Source: an uncultured Collinsella sp.
GTDB lineage: Bacteria; Actinomycetota; Coriobacteriia; Coriobacteriales; Coriobacteriaceae
Direction: 5' to 3'
DNA: 58,291 nucleotides
Assembly: GCA_902496455.1 (NCBI GenBank)
Contig: CABVAY010000010.1
Span: forward strand, 1-58,291
Positions 25,044 to 33,385 of this stretch are shown one piece after another. The notes under the pieces were generated by a model. That model did no database searches. It was not told where the DNA came from and saw nothing but the letters and a program-made list of their open reading frames with translations. Both the position numbers and the translations under genes were made by a program. Each line of letters begins with the position of its first letter. The stretch's first letter is position 1.

Positions 25044-25852
25044 GTGAGCGCCTGACCGACAACCCCACGCTCTTTAGACTTCGTGTTCGCTATGGAAAGC
25101 GCGATCGCCTTAAGTACCTGGGGCATCTCGAAGTAATCCATACCATTGAGCGCATCGTGCGCCGTGCGGGGCTTCCCTATGCCGTCACGCAGGGCTTCTC
25201 TCCGCACATGCGCGTGGGCTTCTCTTCGGCGCTGCCTGTTGGTACGTCGTCGACCTGCGAGTGGTATGACCTGTTTATGACCGAGTTCGTGGCGCTCGAC
25301 GAGGCGTTTGGGCGCCTGGCTGCGGCGTCTCCGGCCGATCTGGCGCCCATCGAGGCGGCGTACATCGACGTGCGCACGCCGGCGTTGACGGCGCAGCTCA
25401 CGCGCCTGTCGTATCGCATCGACCTGCACTTGGATCCCGAGGCGCCCGTAAGCGCCGACGAGGTGCGTCGTGCGATCGACACGCTGCGCGCGGGCAATGG
25501 CATCGACTACGCGCGCGGAAAAAAGAGCAAGCGCTTGGATTTGGATCACACGCTCGTGGGCTATGAGCTCACGGCGGGGGAGCGCCCGGACCATTTGGTG
25601 CTCATGCTCGACACCCATGCCGACAACGAGGGCTCCATGCGTCCGGAAATTTTGCTTTCCGCTGCTGATGTTTTGTTGCAGGGCTTGACCCCGGGCGTGG
25701 ATGCACCTATTGTTTCCACCGGTATGCAAGACCTCGTGACCATCTGCTCCTACGATGTCGAGCGTCAGAATCAAGCATGCGAGGACGACGAGGGCCGACT
25801 CGTCAGCCCCATACCTGTGCGAACTTGTGGATTTGCTCCACATACTCGTTGA
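25040..25852 (+). CDS. TIGR03936/DUF2344 protein, partner of the radical SAM protein
   Basis: The 270-residue protein begins with FRLRVRYGKRDRLKYLGHLEVIHTIER and QGFSPHMRVGFSSALPVG, which I recognise as the DUF2344 (TIGR03936) signature. In other bacteria this domain is fused to or follows the TIGR03960 radical SAM protein. An ATGA overlap couples it to that gene here. The last 30 residues are poorly conserved, and the rplU promoter -35 box lies on its stop codon. Confidence 0.88.
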   Translation: MSERLTDNPTLFRLRVRYGKRDRLKYLGHLEVIHTIERIVRRAGLPYAVTQGFSPHMRVGFSSALPVGTSSTCEWYDLFMTEFVALDEAFGRLAAASPADLAPIEAAYIDVRTPALTAQLTRLSYRIDLHLDPEAPVSADEVRRAIDTLRAGNGIDYARGKKSKRLDLDHTLVGYELTAGERPDHLVLMLDTHADNEGSMRPEILLSAADVLLQGLTPGVDAPIVSTGMQDLVTICSYDVERQNQACEDDEGRLVSPIPVRTCGFAPHTR

Positions 25853-25877
25853 CGGGGGTATTTTCGCCTGCTACTAT
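25849..25877 (+). promoter_or_regulatory. Promoter of rplU-rpmA
   Basis: TTGACG at 25849-25854 and TACTAT at 25872-25877 are separated by 17 bases, about 43 bases upstream of the rplU ATG. The -35 box overlaps the preceding stop codon. Confidence 0.7.
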
Positions 25878-25919
25878 ATTCGGCTGTTGCACTAACTGAT
25901 GCATGAAGGGCAAGTAAAC

Positions 25920-26294
25920 ATGTACGCAATCGTTAACACGGGCGGCAAGCAGTACAAGGTCGCCACCGACGATGTCATCACCGTCGAGAAGATCGAGGGC
26001 AATGAGGGCGACAAGGTCACCCTGCCGGTTATCTTCCTCAACGATGGTAAGAAGATCGTCACCGATCCCGACAAGCTGGCCAAGGCCAAGGTTACCGCTC
26101 AGATCGTTGAGCAGTTCAAGGGCGAGAAGCAGCTGGTCTTCAAGTTCCACAAGCGCAAGCGCTATCGTCGTCTGAAGGGTCACCGTCAGCAGCTCACCAA
26201 GCTGAAGATCGTGAAGGTCCAGGCTACCTCCCGCGCCAAGAAGGCTGTCAAGGCAGAGGCTGAGGCTGTTGCCGAGGCTCCCGTCGCCGAGTAG
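25920..26294 (+). CDS. rplU: Ribosomal protein bL21
   Basis: This 50S subunit protein begins MYAIVNTGGKQYKV and carries KFHKRKRYRRLKGHRQQLT, the rRNA-binding signature. With 124 residues it is about 20 longer than typical bL21, because of an Ala/Glu/Lys tail ending AEAPVAE. ATG 25920 matches the family N-terminus; an ATG 21 bases upstream does not. rpmA follows after 33 bases. Confidence 0.97.
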   Translation: MYAIVNTGGKQYKVATDDVITVEKIEGNEGDKVTLPVIFLNDGKKIVTDPDKLAKAKVTAQIVEQFKGEKQLVFKFHKRKRYRRLKGHRQQLTKLKIVKVQATSRAKKAVKAEAEAVAEAPVAE

Positions 26295-26327
26295 ATTACA
26301 CTCGTAACGAAAGAGTAGGTATACACA

Positions 26328-26585
26328 ATGGCACACAAAAAAGGACTCGGTTCCTCCCGTAATGGCCGTGACTCCCGCGGTCAGCGCCTTGGCACGAAGC
26401 GCTATGCCGGCCAGACGGTAACCACGGGCACGATTCTCGTCCGTCAGCACGGCACGCACATCCATCCGGGTGAAAACGTTGGCCGTGGCAAGGACGACAC
26501 GCTGTTCGCGCTGGTCGACGGTACCGTTGAGTTCCACAAGGGTATCAAGCACAGGGTCAGCGTACGCCCGCTCGCGAACGCGTAA
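26328..26585 (+). CDS. rpmA: Ribosomal protein bL27
   Basis: This 85-residue 50S protein starts directly MAHKKGLGSSRNGRDS, with no cleavable N-terminal extension of the kind seen in many Firmicutes, so no Prp-type protease is needed. The remainder, including RQHGTHIHPGENVGRGKDDTLFA, is standard. Its N-terminal tail reaches the peptidyl transferase centre in known ribosomes. Confidence 0.97.
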   Translation: MAHKKGLGSSRNGRDSRGQRLGTKRYAGQTVTTGTILVRQHGTHIHPGENVGRGKDDTLFALVDGTVEFHKGIKHRVSVRPLANA

Positions 26586-26610
26586 TTCACCCTTCATAGA
26601 GCACATATGT

Positions 26611-26653
26611 GGGAGGCACTTGAGTTTTAGGATTCAAGGGTCTCCCTCTTTTT
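26611..26653 (+). terminator. Intrinsic terminator after rpmA
   Basis: Arms 26611-26623 and 26634-26646 pair at 12 of 13 positions and are followed by CTCTTTTT. It separates rplU-rpmA from obgE, whose ribosome site follows within 4 bases of the T-run. Confidence 0.85.
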
Positions 26654-26669
26654 GTAGGAGGCGATTCTG

Positions 26670-28136
26670 TTGTCACAGTTCACCGATATCAGCCGCATTA
26701 ACGTGTGCGGCGGCGACGGCGGAGCCGGATGCATGTCGTTTAGGCGCGAGGCATTTGTCCCCAAGGGCGGCCCCGATGGCGGCGACGGCGGTCGTGGCGG
26801 CAATGTCGTCATCCAGGCCGATGCTCAGCTGTCTTCGCTGATCGATTACCGCTTTAAGCATCACTTCCGCGCCGAGCGCGGCACGCACGGGCAGGGTGCC
26901 CGCCGTAACGGCAAGAGCGGCGAGGACCTGATTCTCAAGGTCCCTATGGGTACCGTGGTGCGCGAGCTCGATCCCGAGACGCAGACCCCGATGTTCGAGA
27001 TTGCCGACCTGGTGCACGACGGCGAGCGCGTCGTCGTGGCGCCCGGCGGCGCTGGCGGTCTGGGCAACACACACTTTGTGACGTCGGTGCGTCGCGCTCC
27101 GGCCTTTGCCCAGCTGGGCGAGCCGGCCGAGGAGCACTGGATCGAGCTCGAGATGAAGCTTATGGCCGATGCCGCGCTCGTGGGCTTTCCCTCCGTGGGT
27201 AAGTCATCGCTCATCGCGCGCATGAGTGCCGCCCGTCCCAAGATTGCTGACTACCCGTTTACTACGCTCGTGCCGAACCTCGGCATGGTGCGTGCCGGCG
27301 AATATTCTTACGTCGTTGCCGACGTCCCCGGTCTCATCGAGGGCGCGAGCGAGGGCAAGGGCCTGGGTCACCAGTTCCTGCGCCACATTGAGCGTACGGC
27401 CCTGATTATGCACGTCGTCGACATGACGGGTGGTTTTGAGGATCGCGATCCGGTCGAGGATTACCACATCATCAACCGCGAGCTCGAGCAGTATGGCGCC
27501 GAGCTTTCGGAGCGTCCGCAGATCGTCGTTGCCAACAAGTGCGATGCGCCGGGCACGGCCGACAAGATTGCCGACCTTAAGCGTGCGGCGCTCGACGATG
27601 GCCATATGTTCTTTGCCGTGTCTGCTGTTACGGGCGCCGGCCTCAACACGCTGATGCTTGCCGTGGGCGAGCAGGTGGCTAAGCTTCGCGCCGAGCTGGC
27701 GGTCTCTGATGAGCCGGTCGATCTGCGCGACGAGGAGTGGGAGCGTCGCCGCCTGCAGCGCGAGAAGCGTTTCCGCATTGTCCAGGAAGAGCCCGGTGCC
27801 TTCCGCGTGGTCGGTCGTGCCATCGAGCGCATGGTCATCCAGACCGACTGGGAAAACGAGGAAGCCGTCATTTACCTGCAGCATAAGTTTGCGCGTATGG
27901 GTGTTGACGATGCGCTCGAGAAGGCCGGTTGTCGTGCAGGCGACGAGGTCCGCATTTGCCAGCGCGCCTTTGACTTTGAGGGCGCCGAGGACTTCTCGGA
28001 GTACGAAGAGCTCGAGGACGCTGGCGAGGACGTTGCCGTCGAGGCCATTGACGTGGCCGATGCTGCGGATGAGGGCGTCGAGGTTGTCGATGCGGCGGAT
28101 GCCGAGGACGATGCCGAGACCTCGGAGGGCGAGTAA
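26670..28136 (+). CDS. obgE: GTPase Obg, ribosome assembly and stress factor
   Basis: The 488-residue GTPase acts in 50S maturation. The Gly-rich Obg domain (residues 1-160) shows CGGDGGAGCMSFRRE and PKGGPDGGDGGRGG. The G domain has GFPSVGKSS (G1), PFTTLVPNLG (G2), DVPGLIEGA (G3) and NKCD (G4). A C-terminal OCT domain (about 350-430) follows, then an acidic Asp/Glu/Ala tail of about 45 residues. The start is TTG 26670 with TAGGAGG upstream. nadD begins 3 bases after the stop. Confidence 0.96.
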   Translation: MSQFTDISRINVCGGDGGAGCMSFRREAFVPKGGPDGGDGGRGGNVVIQADAQLSSLIDYRFKHHFRAERGTHGQGARRNGKSGEDLILKVPMGTVVRELDPETQTPMFEIADLVHDGERVVVAPGGAGGLGNTHFVTSVRRAPAFAQLGEPAEEHWIELEMKLMADAALVGFPSVGKSSLIARMSAARPKIADYPFTTLVPNLGMVRAGEYSYVVADVPGLIEGASEGKGLGHQFLRHIERTALIMHVVDMTGGFEDRDPVEDYHIINRELEQYGAELSERPQIVVANKCDAPGTADKIADLKRAALDDGHMFFAVSAVTGAGLNTLMLAVGEQVAKLRAELAVSDEPVDLRDEEWERRRLQREKRFRIVQEEPGAFRVVGRAIERMVIQTDWENEEAVIYLQHKFARMGVDDALEKAGCRAGDEVRICQRAFDFEGAEDFSEYEELEDAGEDVAVEAIDVADAADEGVEVVDAADAEDDAETSEGE

Positions 28137-28139
28137 GCC

Positions 28140-28817
28140 ATGTCGCTGCGCGGTGGAATCGGTCTGCCCGAGCTTCCTCTAGAGGACGGGCAGGAGTTTA
28201 GGCTCGGCATTATGGGTGGCACCTTTGATCCCATCCATTACGGGCACCTGGTGACCGCTGAGCAGGCGCGTGAGTCCCTCGACTTGGATGCCGTGCTCTT
28301 TATGCCGGCGGGCACGCCTGCCTTTAAGCTTGACAAGCCGGTGACGCCTGCCGAGGACCGTTATGCCATGACGGTCCTCGCCACCGCTGCGAACCCGGCC
28401 TTTTTGGCGAGTCGGTTCGAGATTGACCGTCCGGGTGTAACCTATACGGCTGATACGCTTCATGCCCTTCGCGACTTTTACCCGCCGCAGGTAAAGCTCT
28501 ACTTTATTACGGGCGCCGACGCGATTATCGATATTGTTACCTGGCATGATGCCGAACGAATCGCTGAGCTTGCTACCTTTATTGCGGCGACGCGACCGGG
28601 CTTTGATATCGATACGGCGCGTGCCCGAATCAAAGAGTCGGGGCTGCCGTTCGACGTGCGCTATATTCAGATTCCGGCGCTGGCGATCAGCTCGACGAAC
28701 ATTCGTAAGCGAGTTGCTCGCGGTATGAGCGTGCGCTATCTTACGAGCGAGTCCGTGCTCGGCTACATTCGCAAACGCAGGCTATATGCCGATTTGGGCC
28801 AAGAAGATTTTGAGTGA
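28140..28817 (+). CDS. nadD: Nicotinate-nucleotide adenylyltransferase
   Basis: This enzyme adenylates nicotinate mononucleotide to deamido-NAD. Of 225 residues, the first 20 are an extension before the nucleotidyltransferase motif GIMGGTFDPIHYGHL. FITGADAIIDIVTW and the C-terminal ISSTNIRKRVA (the ISSTxIR signature) are present. It sits between obgE and yqeK, an arrangement common in Gram-positives. Confidence 0.95.
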   Translation: MSLRGGIGLPELPLEDGQEFRLGIMGGTFDPIHYGHLVTAEQARESLDLDAVLFMPAGTPAFKLDKPVTPAEDRYAMTVLATAANPAFLASRFEIDRPGVTYTADTLHALRDFYPPQVKLYFITGADAIIDIVTWHDAERIAELATFIAATRPGFDIDTARARIKESGLPFDVRYIQIPALAISSTNIRKRVARGMSVRYLTSESVLGYIRKRRLYADLGQEDFE

Positions 28818-28829
28818 TGGGGGTCTACG

Positions 28830-29438
28830 TTGTCGGTAGAGGATCAGTTTGAGGGCGATGAGCGCGCGCTGCTCAAGCGCATTCAAGAGCTGCTCGATGT
28901 TCGCATGAAGGATAAGCGCAAGCGCTATGTGCATTCGCTGGGTGTTGCCGAGACCGCACTTCATCTGGCCGAGGTCTACGGCGTTGACCGCTTTGATGCC
29001 GCTGCCGCCGGCCTGATCCATGACTGGGACAAAGTGCTCTCCGACGAAGAGCTGGTCACGCGCGCTCTGCATTACGGCATTAAGATTGCCGGCTCTCCTT
29101 CCGCCGCGACGCCGCTTTTGCATGGCCCTGTTGCCGCCTATGAGCTTCCGCAGCTTTTTCCCGAGCTGTCGCCGGCCGTTTTCCAGGCTGTCGACCGTCA
29201 CACCGTGGGTGCCTGCGACATGACGCCGCTCGATATGGTGGTCTTTGTGGCCGATGCCATCGAGCCCAACCGCCACGGCGACTATGCGCATGCGCTGCGC
29301 AAGATGGTGGGGGAGTCGACGCTCGATGAGTTGTTCTTCTCCTGTTTTGCGCAGGGTTTGGTCTATGTGATCCAGTCCGGGCGCTATCTTTATCCCACAG
29401 CTATTACGATTTACAACCATTACGCCCAGCTGCGCTAG
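28830..29438 (+). CDS. yqeK: HD-domain diadenosine tetraphosphate hydrolase, YqeK type
   Basis: The 202-residue protein has the HD metal motifs KRYVHSLGVAETA, GLIHDWDK and DRHTVGACDM in YqeK order. Known YqeK proteins hydrolyse Ap4A symmetrically to ADP. Start TTG 28830 follows GGGGG. It lies between nadD and rsfS. Confidence 0.9.
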   Translation: MSVEDQFEGDERALLKRIQELLDVRMKDKRKRYVHSLGVAETALHLAEVYGVDRFDAAAAGLIHDWDKVLSDEELVTRALHYGIKIAGSPSAATPLLHGPVAAYELPQLFPELSPAVFQAVDRHTVGACDMTPLDMVVFVADAIEPNRHGDYAHALRKMVGESTLDELFFSCFAQGLVYVIQSGRYLYPTAITIYNHYAQLR

Positions 29439-29465
29439 CTCGGGCTGTCTAGAAAGAGGTATTCC

Positions 29466-29921
29466 ATGGCCGACGAGACCATGACCGACGAGCAGATTCT
29501 TGAAGGTGTGGAGCACAAGAGCTTCGTCGCCACGTCCGACCGCACTGCCGCCTCGCTGTCCGCGAGCGGCGTCGCCGCCGAGGATGTCGCCCGCGCCGCC
29601 GCGCAGGCCGCCTACGACAAGAAGGGCGAGGACGTTCAGGTGCTCGACCTGACCGAGCTTTCCGACGTATGCGACTACTTTGTGCTTGCCACCGGTACCA
29701 ACAACCGCCAGGTCGATTCTATCGTCGATGAGATCGAGGAGAAGGTCGCCGAGGCTTGCGGCGAGCACCCGTTCTCCATCGAGGGTCGCGAGCAGAAGAC
29801 CTGGATGCTCATGGACTATGGTTCGGTTGTCGTCCACGTCTTCACTCCCGAGGCGCGCGACTTCTACCGTCTCGAAAAGCTCTGGGGTGACGCTCCCCAG
29901 CTCCCCCTCAACCTCCTCTAG
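29466..29921 (+). CDS. rsfS: Ribosome silencing factor
   Basis: RsfS binds uL14 and blocks subunit joining in starvation. The core from about residue 40 has KKGEDVQVLDLTELSDVCDYFVLATGTNNRQVDSI, WMLMDYGSVVVHVF and ARDFYRLEKLWGDA. An N-terminal extension of about 40 residues, Ala-rich and partly acidic, precedes the core; the total of 151 residues is longer than the usual 105-120. A strong terminator follows the stop. Confidence 0.94.
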   Translation: MADETMTDEQILEGVEHKSFVATSDRTAASLSASGVAAEDVARAAAQAAYDKKGEDVQVLDLTELSDVCDYFVLATGTNNRQVDSIVDEIEEKVAEACGEHPFSIEGREQKTWMLMDYGSVVVHVFTPEARDFYRLEKLWGDAPQLPLNLL

Positions 29922-29962
29922 TGGCTCATTTGAGACGGGGTTTAGCTACCCTCACGCATATC

Positions 29963-30005
29963 GCCGGGCAGGTGCGGTTTTCCGCACCTGCCCGGCTTTC
30001 TTTTT
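29963..30005 (+). terminator. Intrinsic terminator after rsfS
   Basis: Perfect 15-bp arms at 29963-29977 and 29982-29996 around a TTTT loop, followed by TTTCTTTTT. It ends the obgE-nadD-yqeK-rsfS transcript and faces the end of dinB. Confidence 0.92.
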
Positions 30006-30017
30006 ACCCAAAGGCGG

Positions 30018-31271
30018 TTAATCGTTGAAGCGGGATTGGCGGCCGAAGGATAGGGCGGTGTCGCCGAATTTGTCTCGGACGGCGTCGATGGCGACGGAGA
30101 GGTCGCGGCGGTCGCTGGATTGGGCTCCGCGATCATCGACTTCGCAGAACAGGTCGGTCTGGATGCCGCCTTGGTGGTCGAAGTCGCTCATGCCGATGCC
30201 CGCTAAGCGAACATGCATGCCTTCCTGCCAGATGTTGTCGAGCAGTTCGAGTGCAACCGCCACGAAGATGTTCTCATCGTCGGTCGGATGAGGCAGCCGG
30301 CGCTGTGCCGTACGCCCGCTGCCATACGAATACTTAAGCTTGAGCGTTACCGTGGCGCCCGTCAGCCCCTGACGGCGCAGGCGGCGTCCCACTGACTCTC
30401 CCAACAGCGCAATTGCCGCCTCAATATCCCCACGCTCAGTCAGATCTTTAGCAAAGGTGCGTTCATTGCTGACCGACTTGACCTCTCGCTCTTCATCGAG
30501 GCTCGTGACTTCGGAGATTTCGAGTCCCAGCGCACGCTGGCGCATGCGTTCGCCGTTGACGCCAAAAATAGAGGCCAAGGTGGATTCCGGTGCACGTGAT
30601 AGCTCGCCGAGGGTGTAGATGCGCATGCGGCGCAGTCGCTCCTCGGCCGAGCGCCCGATGCCGCTCATGGCAGATACCGGCAGTGCGGCCAAAAAGCGCT
30701 GCTCGGTTCCGGGGCGCACGATGGTCAGCCCAAACGGCTTATCCCGCTCGCTTGCGATCTTTGCGACCGTCTTGTTGCAGCCCACGCCAATGGAGCACGT
30801 CACTCCCAGCGCTGCCACGCGGTCGCTTATACGCCGCGCAACCAGCATCGGGTCTTCGGGCGCAAAGCGGCCCGGTGTGATATCGATAAAGGCTTCGTCG
30901 ATGGATACGCGCTCAACGCGCGGGGTCTCGTCGGCGAGAATCGCCATGACCTGCGCGCTCACCTCGCGGTAGCGATCAAAGTGCCCATGCGTCCAAATGG
31001 CTTGCGGGCATAAGCGCCGCGCCTCGGCCGAGGCCATGGCAGAGTGCACGCCAAAGCGACGTGCCTCATACGAACACGTGGACACGACGCCACGCGAATC
31101 GGCGTCTCCGCCCACGATGAGCGGCTTTCCTCGCCATTCGGGATGATCGAGCATCTCCACGCTCGCAAAAAACGCATCGAGGTCCATGAGGCCCACCGCC
31201 GGACCCGTCCAGGGAGGCGGCGTGACGCCCGTGGCATCCTCATAACCGTATGTATGTTCGCGTCTTTCCAT
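30018..31271 (-). CDS. dinB: DNA polymerase IV (translesion)
   Basis: This Y-family polymerase has 417 residues. The palm shows GLMDLDAFFASVE with the first catalytic Asp pair, YEARRFGVHSAM, and VSIDEAFIDITP with the catalytic Asp-Glu. The helix-hairpin-helix SAMSGIGRSAEERLRRM and the little-finger region SNERTFAKDL follow. No beta-clamp motif is obvious at the C-terminus. It is isolated, in opposite orientation to its neighbours. No Shine-Dalgarno sequence precedes the ATG, and a minus-strand TATACT lies 6 bases ahead of it, so the mRNA may be leaderless. Confidence 0.94.
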   Translation of the reverse strand: MERREHTYGYEDATGVTPPPWTGPAVGLMDLDAFFASVEMLDHPEWRGKPLIVGGDADSRGVVSTCSYEARRFGVHSAMASAEARRLCPQAIWTHGHFDRYREVSAQVMAILADETPRVERVSIDEAFIDITPGRFAPEDPMLVARRISDRVAALGVTCSIGVGCNKTVAKIASERDKPFGLTIVRPGTEQRFLAALPVSAMSGIGRSAEERLRRMRIYTLGELSRAPESTLASIFGVNGERMRQRALGLEISEVTSLDEEREVKSVSNERTFAKDLTERGDIEAAIALLGESVGRRLRRQGLTGATVTLKLKYSYGSGRTAQRRLPHPTDDENIFVAVALELLDNIWQEGMHVRLAGIGMSDFDHQGGIQTDLFCEVDDRGAQSSDRRDLSVAIDAVRDKFGDTALSFGRQSRFND

Positions 31272-31277
31272 GTCATG

Positions 31278-31283
31278 AGTATA
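31278..31283 (-). promoter_or_regulatory. Candidate -10 box of dinB
   Basis: Minus-strand TATACT is followed by 6 bases and then the dinB ATG, placing the expected transcription start at or next to the start codon. No convincing -35 or LexA-type box is visible. Confidence 0.35.
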
Positions 31284-31387
31284 CCGCGCAGCTCATGTGG
31301 GGTGCGTGTATGTGCTTGCAAATCCCGAATTCTTGTCTAAGATATGGATTTGCCCTCGACTACACCGAAGAAGTTGGTCTCACGGAC

Positions 31388-31416
31388 TTCACCTGCCCGC
31401 GTCGATGGCGTATTAT
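31388..31416 (+). promoter_or_regulatory. Promoter of the rpsP operon
   Basis: TTCACC at 31388-31393 and TATTAT at 31411-31416 have 17-base spacing, about 57 bases upstream of the rpsP start. The rest of 31284-31387 between the divergent dinB and rpsP genes shows nothing definite. Confidence 0.6.
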
Positions 31417-31472
31417 GTTCAACTGTTTGTTTGTAGTTGCAGCCTAAAGCTGCTTGGTTGGAGGAGTTTCCT

Positions 31473-31814
31473 TTGGCAGTCAAGATTCGCCTTGCTCGTC
31501 ACGGCGCTAAGAAGCGTCCGTACTACCGTGTCGTCGTCGCCGATTCCCGCGCCCCGCGTGACGGTCGTATCATCGAGGAGGTTGGCCGCTACAACCCGAT
31601 GACCGCCCCCAAGACCATCAACCTCGACCTCGAGAAGATCGCCGACTGGCAGTCCAAGGGCGCTCAGCTCACCGACGCCGTCGCCGCTCTGGTCAAGGCC
31701 GCCAACGAGGGCGAGAAGACCGAGACCGTCGTCAAGAAGTCCAAGAAGCAGCTCGCCAAAGAGGCTGAGGCCGCTAAGGCTGCCGCTGAGGCCGCTGAGG
31801 GCGCCGAGGAGTAA
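31473..31814 (+). CDS. rpsP: Ribosomal protein bS16
   Basis: This 30S protein begins at TTG (AVKIRLARHGAKKRPYYR) with GGAGGAG upstream. VVVADSRAPRDGRIIEEVGRYNP is the family signature. Typical length is 80-90; here it is 113, owing to a Lys/Ala/Glu tail (KKSKKQLAKEAEAAKAAAEA). It heads the rpsP-KH-rimM-trmD-lepB operon. Confidence 0.97.
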   Translation: MAVKIRLARHGAKKRPYYRVVVADSRAPRDGRIIEEVGRYNPMTAPKTINLDLEKIADWQSKGAQLTDAVAALVKAANEGEKTETVVKKSKKQLAKEAEAAKAAAEAAEGAEE

Positions 31815-31817
31815 ATC

Positions 31818-32102
31818 GTGCCTGAGGTTGACGCTGCACAGCTCGAGGGTGAGGCAATGCTCTCAGATCGCATCGCCGATCTCGTCGAATATCTCGTTGT
31901 TCAGATCGTCGACGACCCGGATTCCGTGAGCCTTGAGGTCATCGATGGTGACGACGCCTCCACGATTGAGGTTTCGGTCGCCGAGGATGACGTCGCTAAG
32001 GTCATCGGCCGTCGTGGCCGTACCATCAAGGCCATTCGCACGCTCGCCCGTGCACTGGCCGCTCGCCTCGACACTGCTGTCGAGGTAGAGGTTCTGGGCT
32101 AG
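31818..32102 (+). CDS. KH-domain RNA-binding protein, KhpA-like
   Basis: The 94-residue protein carries a single KH domain with GRRGRTIKAIRTLARAL (the GxxG loop is GRRG). Its place between rpsP and rimM is the usual location of KhpA, a small RNA-binding protein linked in streptococci to cell elongation together with KhpB. An 18-residue N-terminal acidic extension precedes the usual start. GTG 31818 has GAGGAG in the rpsP end. Confidence 0.9.
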   Translation: MPEVDAAQLEGEAMLSDRIADLVEYLVVQIVDDPDSVSLEVIDGDDASTIEVSVAEDDVAKVIGRRGRTIKAIRTLARALAARLDTAVEVEVLG

Positions 32103-32106
32103 GACC

Positions 32107-32628
32107 TTGAGGTCCCAGTACAAAAACATCGCCCGTGTGGTCAAGCCGCACGGAAGGAAGGGGGAGGTCCTCGCGCAGCCGCTGCGGGGGCTTCCTTCTG
32201 TATTAGAGCCGGGCATGCGTGTCGCCCTGACGCCGCCGGCGCTCAAGCGCGACCGCTTTTGCACGGTCGTGTCCGTCACCGATACGGGCGATGGCGATTT
32301 GGTCTCGTTTGAGGGCATTGACGACTTGACGGCCGCCGAGGGCATCACGGGATGCTACGTGCTGGCAAATCGTGACGACTTTGAGCTCGATTCGCTCGAC
32401 GCTGCCTATACCGACCTGATGGGTCGCGAGGTGGTCGACGAGCGCTTCGGTTCGCTCGGTACGATCGTCGAGATTATGTCGACGCCCGCTAACGATGTTT
32501 GGGTTGTCGAGGGTGATCGGTACGGCGAGGTACTGATTCCCGTGATCGAGCAGGTCGTGCTCGATCTTCCCGACACAGGAACAATTTCCGTCCACGTTAT
32601 GGACGGCCTGATCGATATGGACAAGTAG
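32107..32628 (+). CDS. rimM: 16S rRNA maturation factor RimM
   Basis: RimM assists 30S head assembly by binding uS19. The 173 residues begin KNIARVVKPHGRKGEVLAQPL, the N-terminal signature. A PRC-barrel half follows, with LMGREVVDERFGSLGTIVEI and GEVLIPVIEQVV. Start TTG 32107 is plausible though its ribosome site (TAGGACC) is close. trmD follows after 10 bases. Confidence 0.93.
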   Translation: MRSQYKNIARVVKPHGRKGEVLAQPLRGLPSVLEPGMRVALTPPALKRDRFCTVVSVTDTGDGDLVSFEGIDDLTAAEGITGCYVLANRDDFELDSLDAAYTDLMGREVVDERFGSLGTIVEIMSTPANDVWVVEGDRYGEVLIPVIEQVVLDLPDTGTISVHVMDGLIDMDK

Positions 32629-32638
32629 GGAGGAAAAC

Positions 32639-33385
32639 ATGCTGATCGAGACCCTTTCGGTCTTTCCCGAGATGTTTGAGCCCGTCATGTCCACATCGAT
32701 CTTGGGCCGCGCCCGCAAGGCCGGCCTTTTTGATTTTAAGGCGTATAACCTGCGCGACTGGACGCACGACCGCCATCGTACCGTCGATGACGAGCCGTAC
32801 GGCGGCGGGCAGGGCATGCTCATGAAGGTCGAGCCTATCGCAGAGGCCATCGAGGCTATTAGCTCCGAGGGTCCCAAGCCCACGGTTGTGTTCTTTACCC
32901 CCTGTGGCGAGCCTTTTACGCAGCATGTGGCCGAGCGCCTGCTCAAAAGTGAGCGCCTGCTGTTTGTGTGCAGTCGCTACGAGGGCGTCGACGAGCGTGC
33001 GTATGCGTATGCCGATGAGCGTCTGTCGATCGGCGACTACGTGCTTACGGGCGGCGAGCTGCCTGCCATGGTCGTTGCCGATGCCGTCGTACGCCTGATT
33101 CCCGGCGCCCTGGGCGACGAGATGAGCAATGTGGACGAGTCGTTCTCGACCGCCGAGGACGGAGGACTGCTCGAGTACGCGCAGTACACCCGCCCCGCCG
33201 AGTTCAACGGCGAGGGCGTGCCGCCGGTGCTTGTGAGCGGCGATCACGCCAAGGTCGATGCCTGGCGCCGTAAGAATGCCATCGAGCGCACCTGCCGCTG
33301 GCGTCCCGACCTGATCGAGACAGCGCGGCTCACGCCCGAGGAGCGTGCTTACGCGCAGGATTTGCTTTCTGGAAGAGGTGAATAA
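32639..33385 (+). CDS. trmD: tRNA (guanine37-N1)-methyltransferase
   Basis: TrmD methylates G37 next to the anticodon. The 248 residues start LIETLSVFPEMFEP and contain DDEPYGGGQGMLMKVEP, the trefoil-knot SAM site LFVCSRYEGVDERAY and SIGDYVLTGGELPA. Length matches the family. Its last codons overlap the proposed lepB start. Confidence 0.97.
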   Translation: MLIETLSVFPEMFEPVMSTSILGRARKAGLFDFKAYNLRDWTHDRHRTVDDEPYGGGQGMLMKVEPIAEAIEAISSEGPKPTVVFFTPCGEPFTQHVAERLLKSERLLFVCSRYEGVDERAYAYADERLSIGDYVLTGGELPAMVVADAVVRLIPGALGDEMSNVDESFSTAEDGGLLEYAQYTRPAEFNGEGVPPVLVSGDHAKVDAWRRKNAIERTCRWRPDLIETARLTPEERAYAQDLLSGRGE

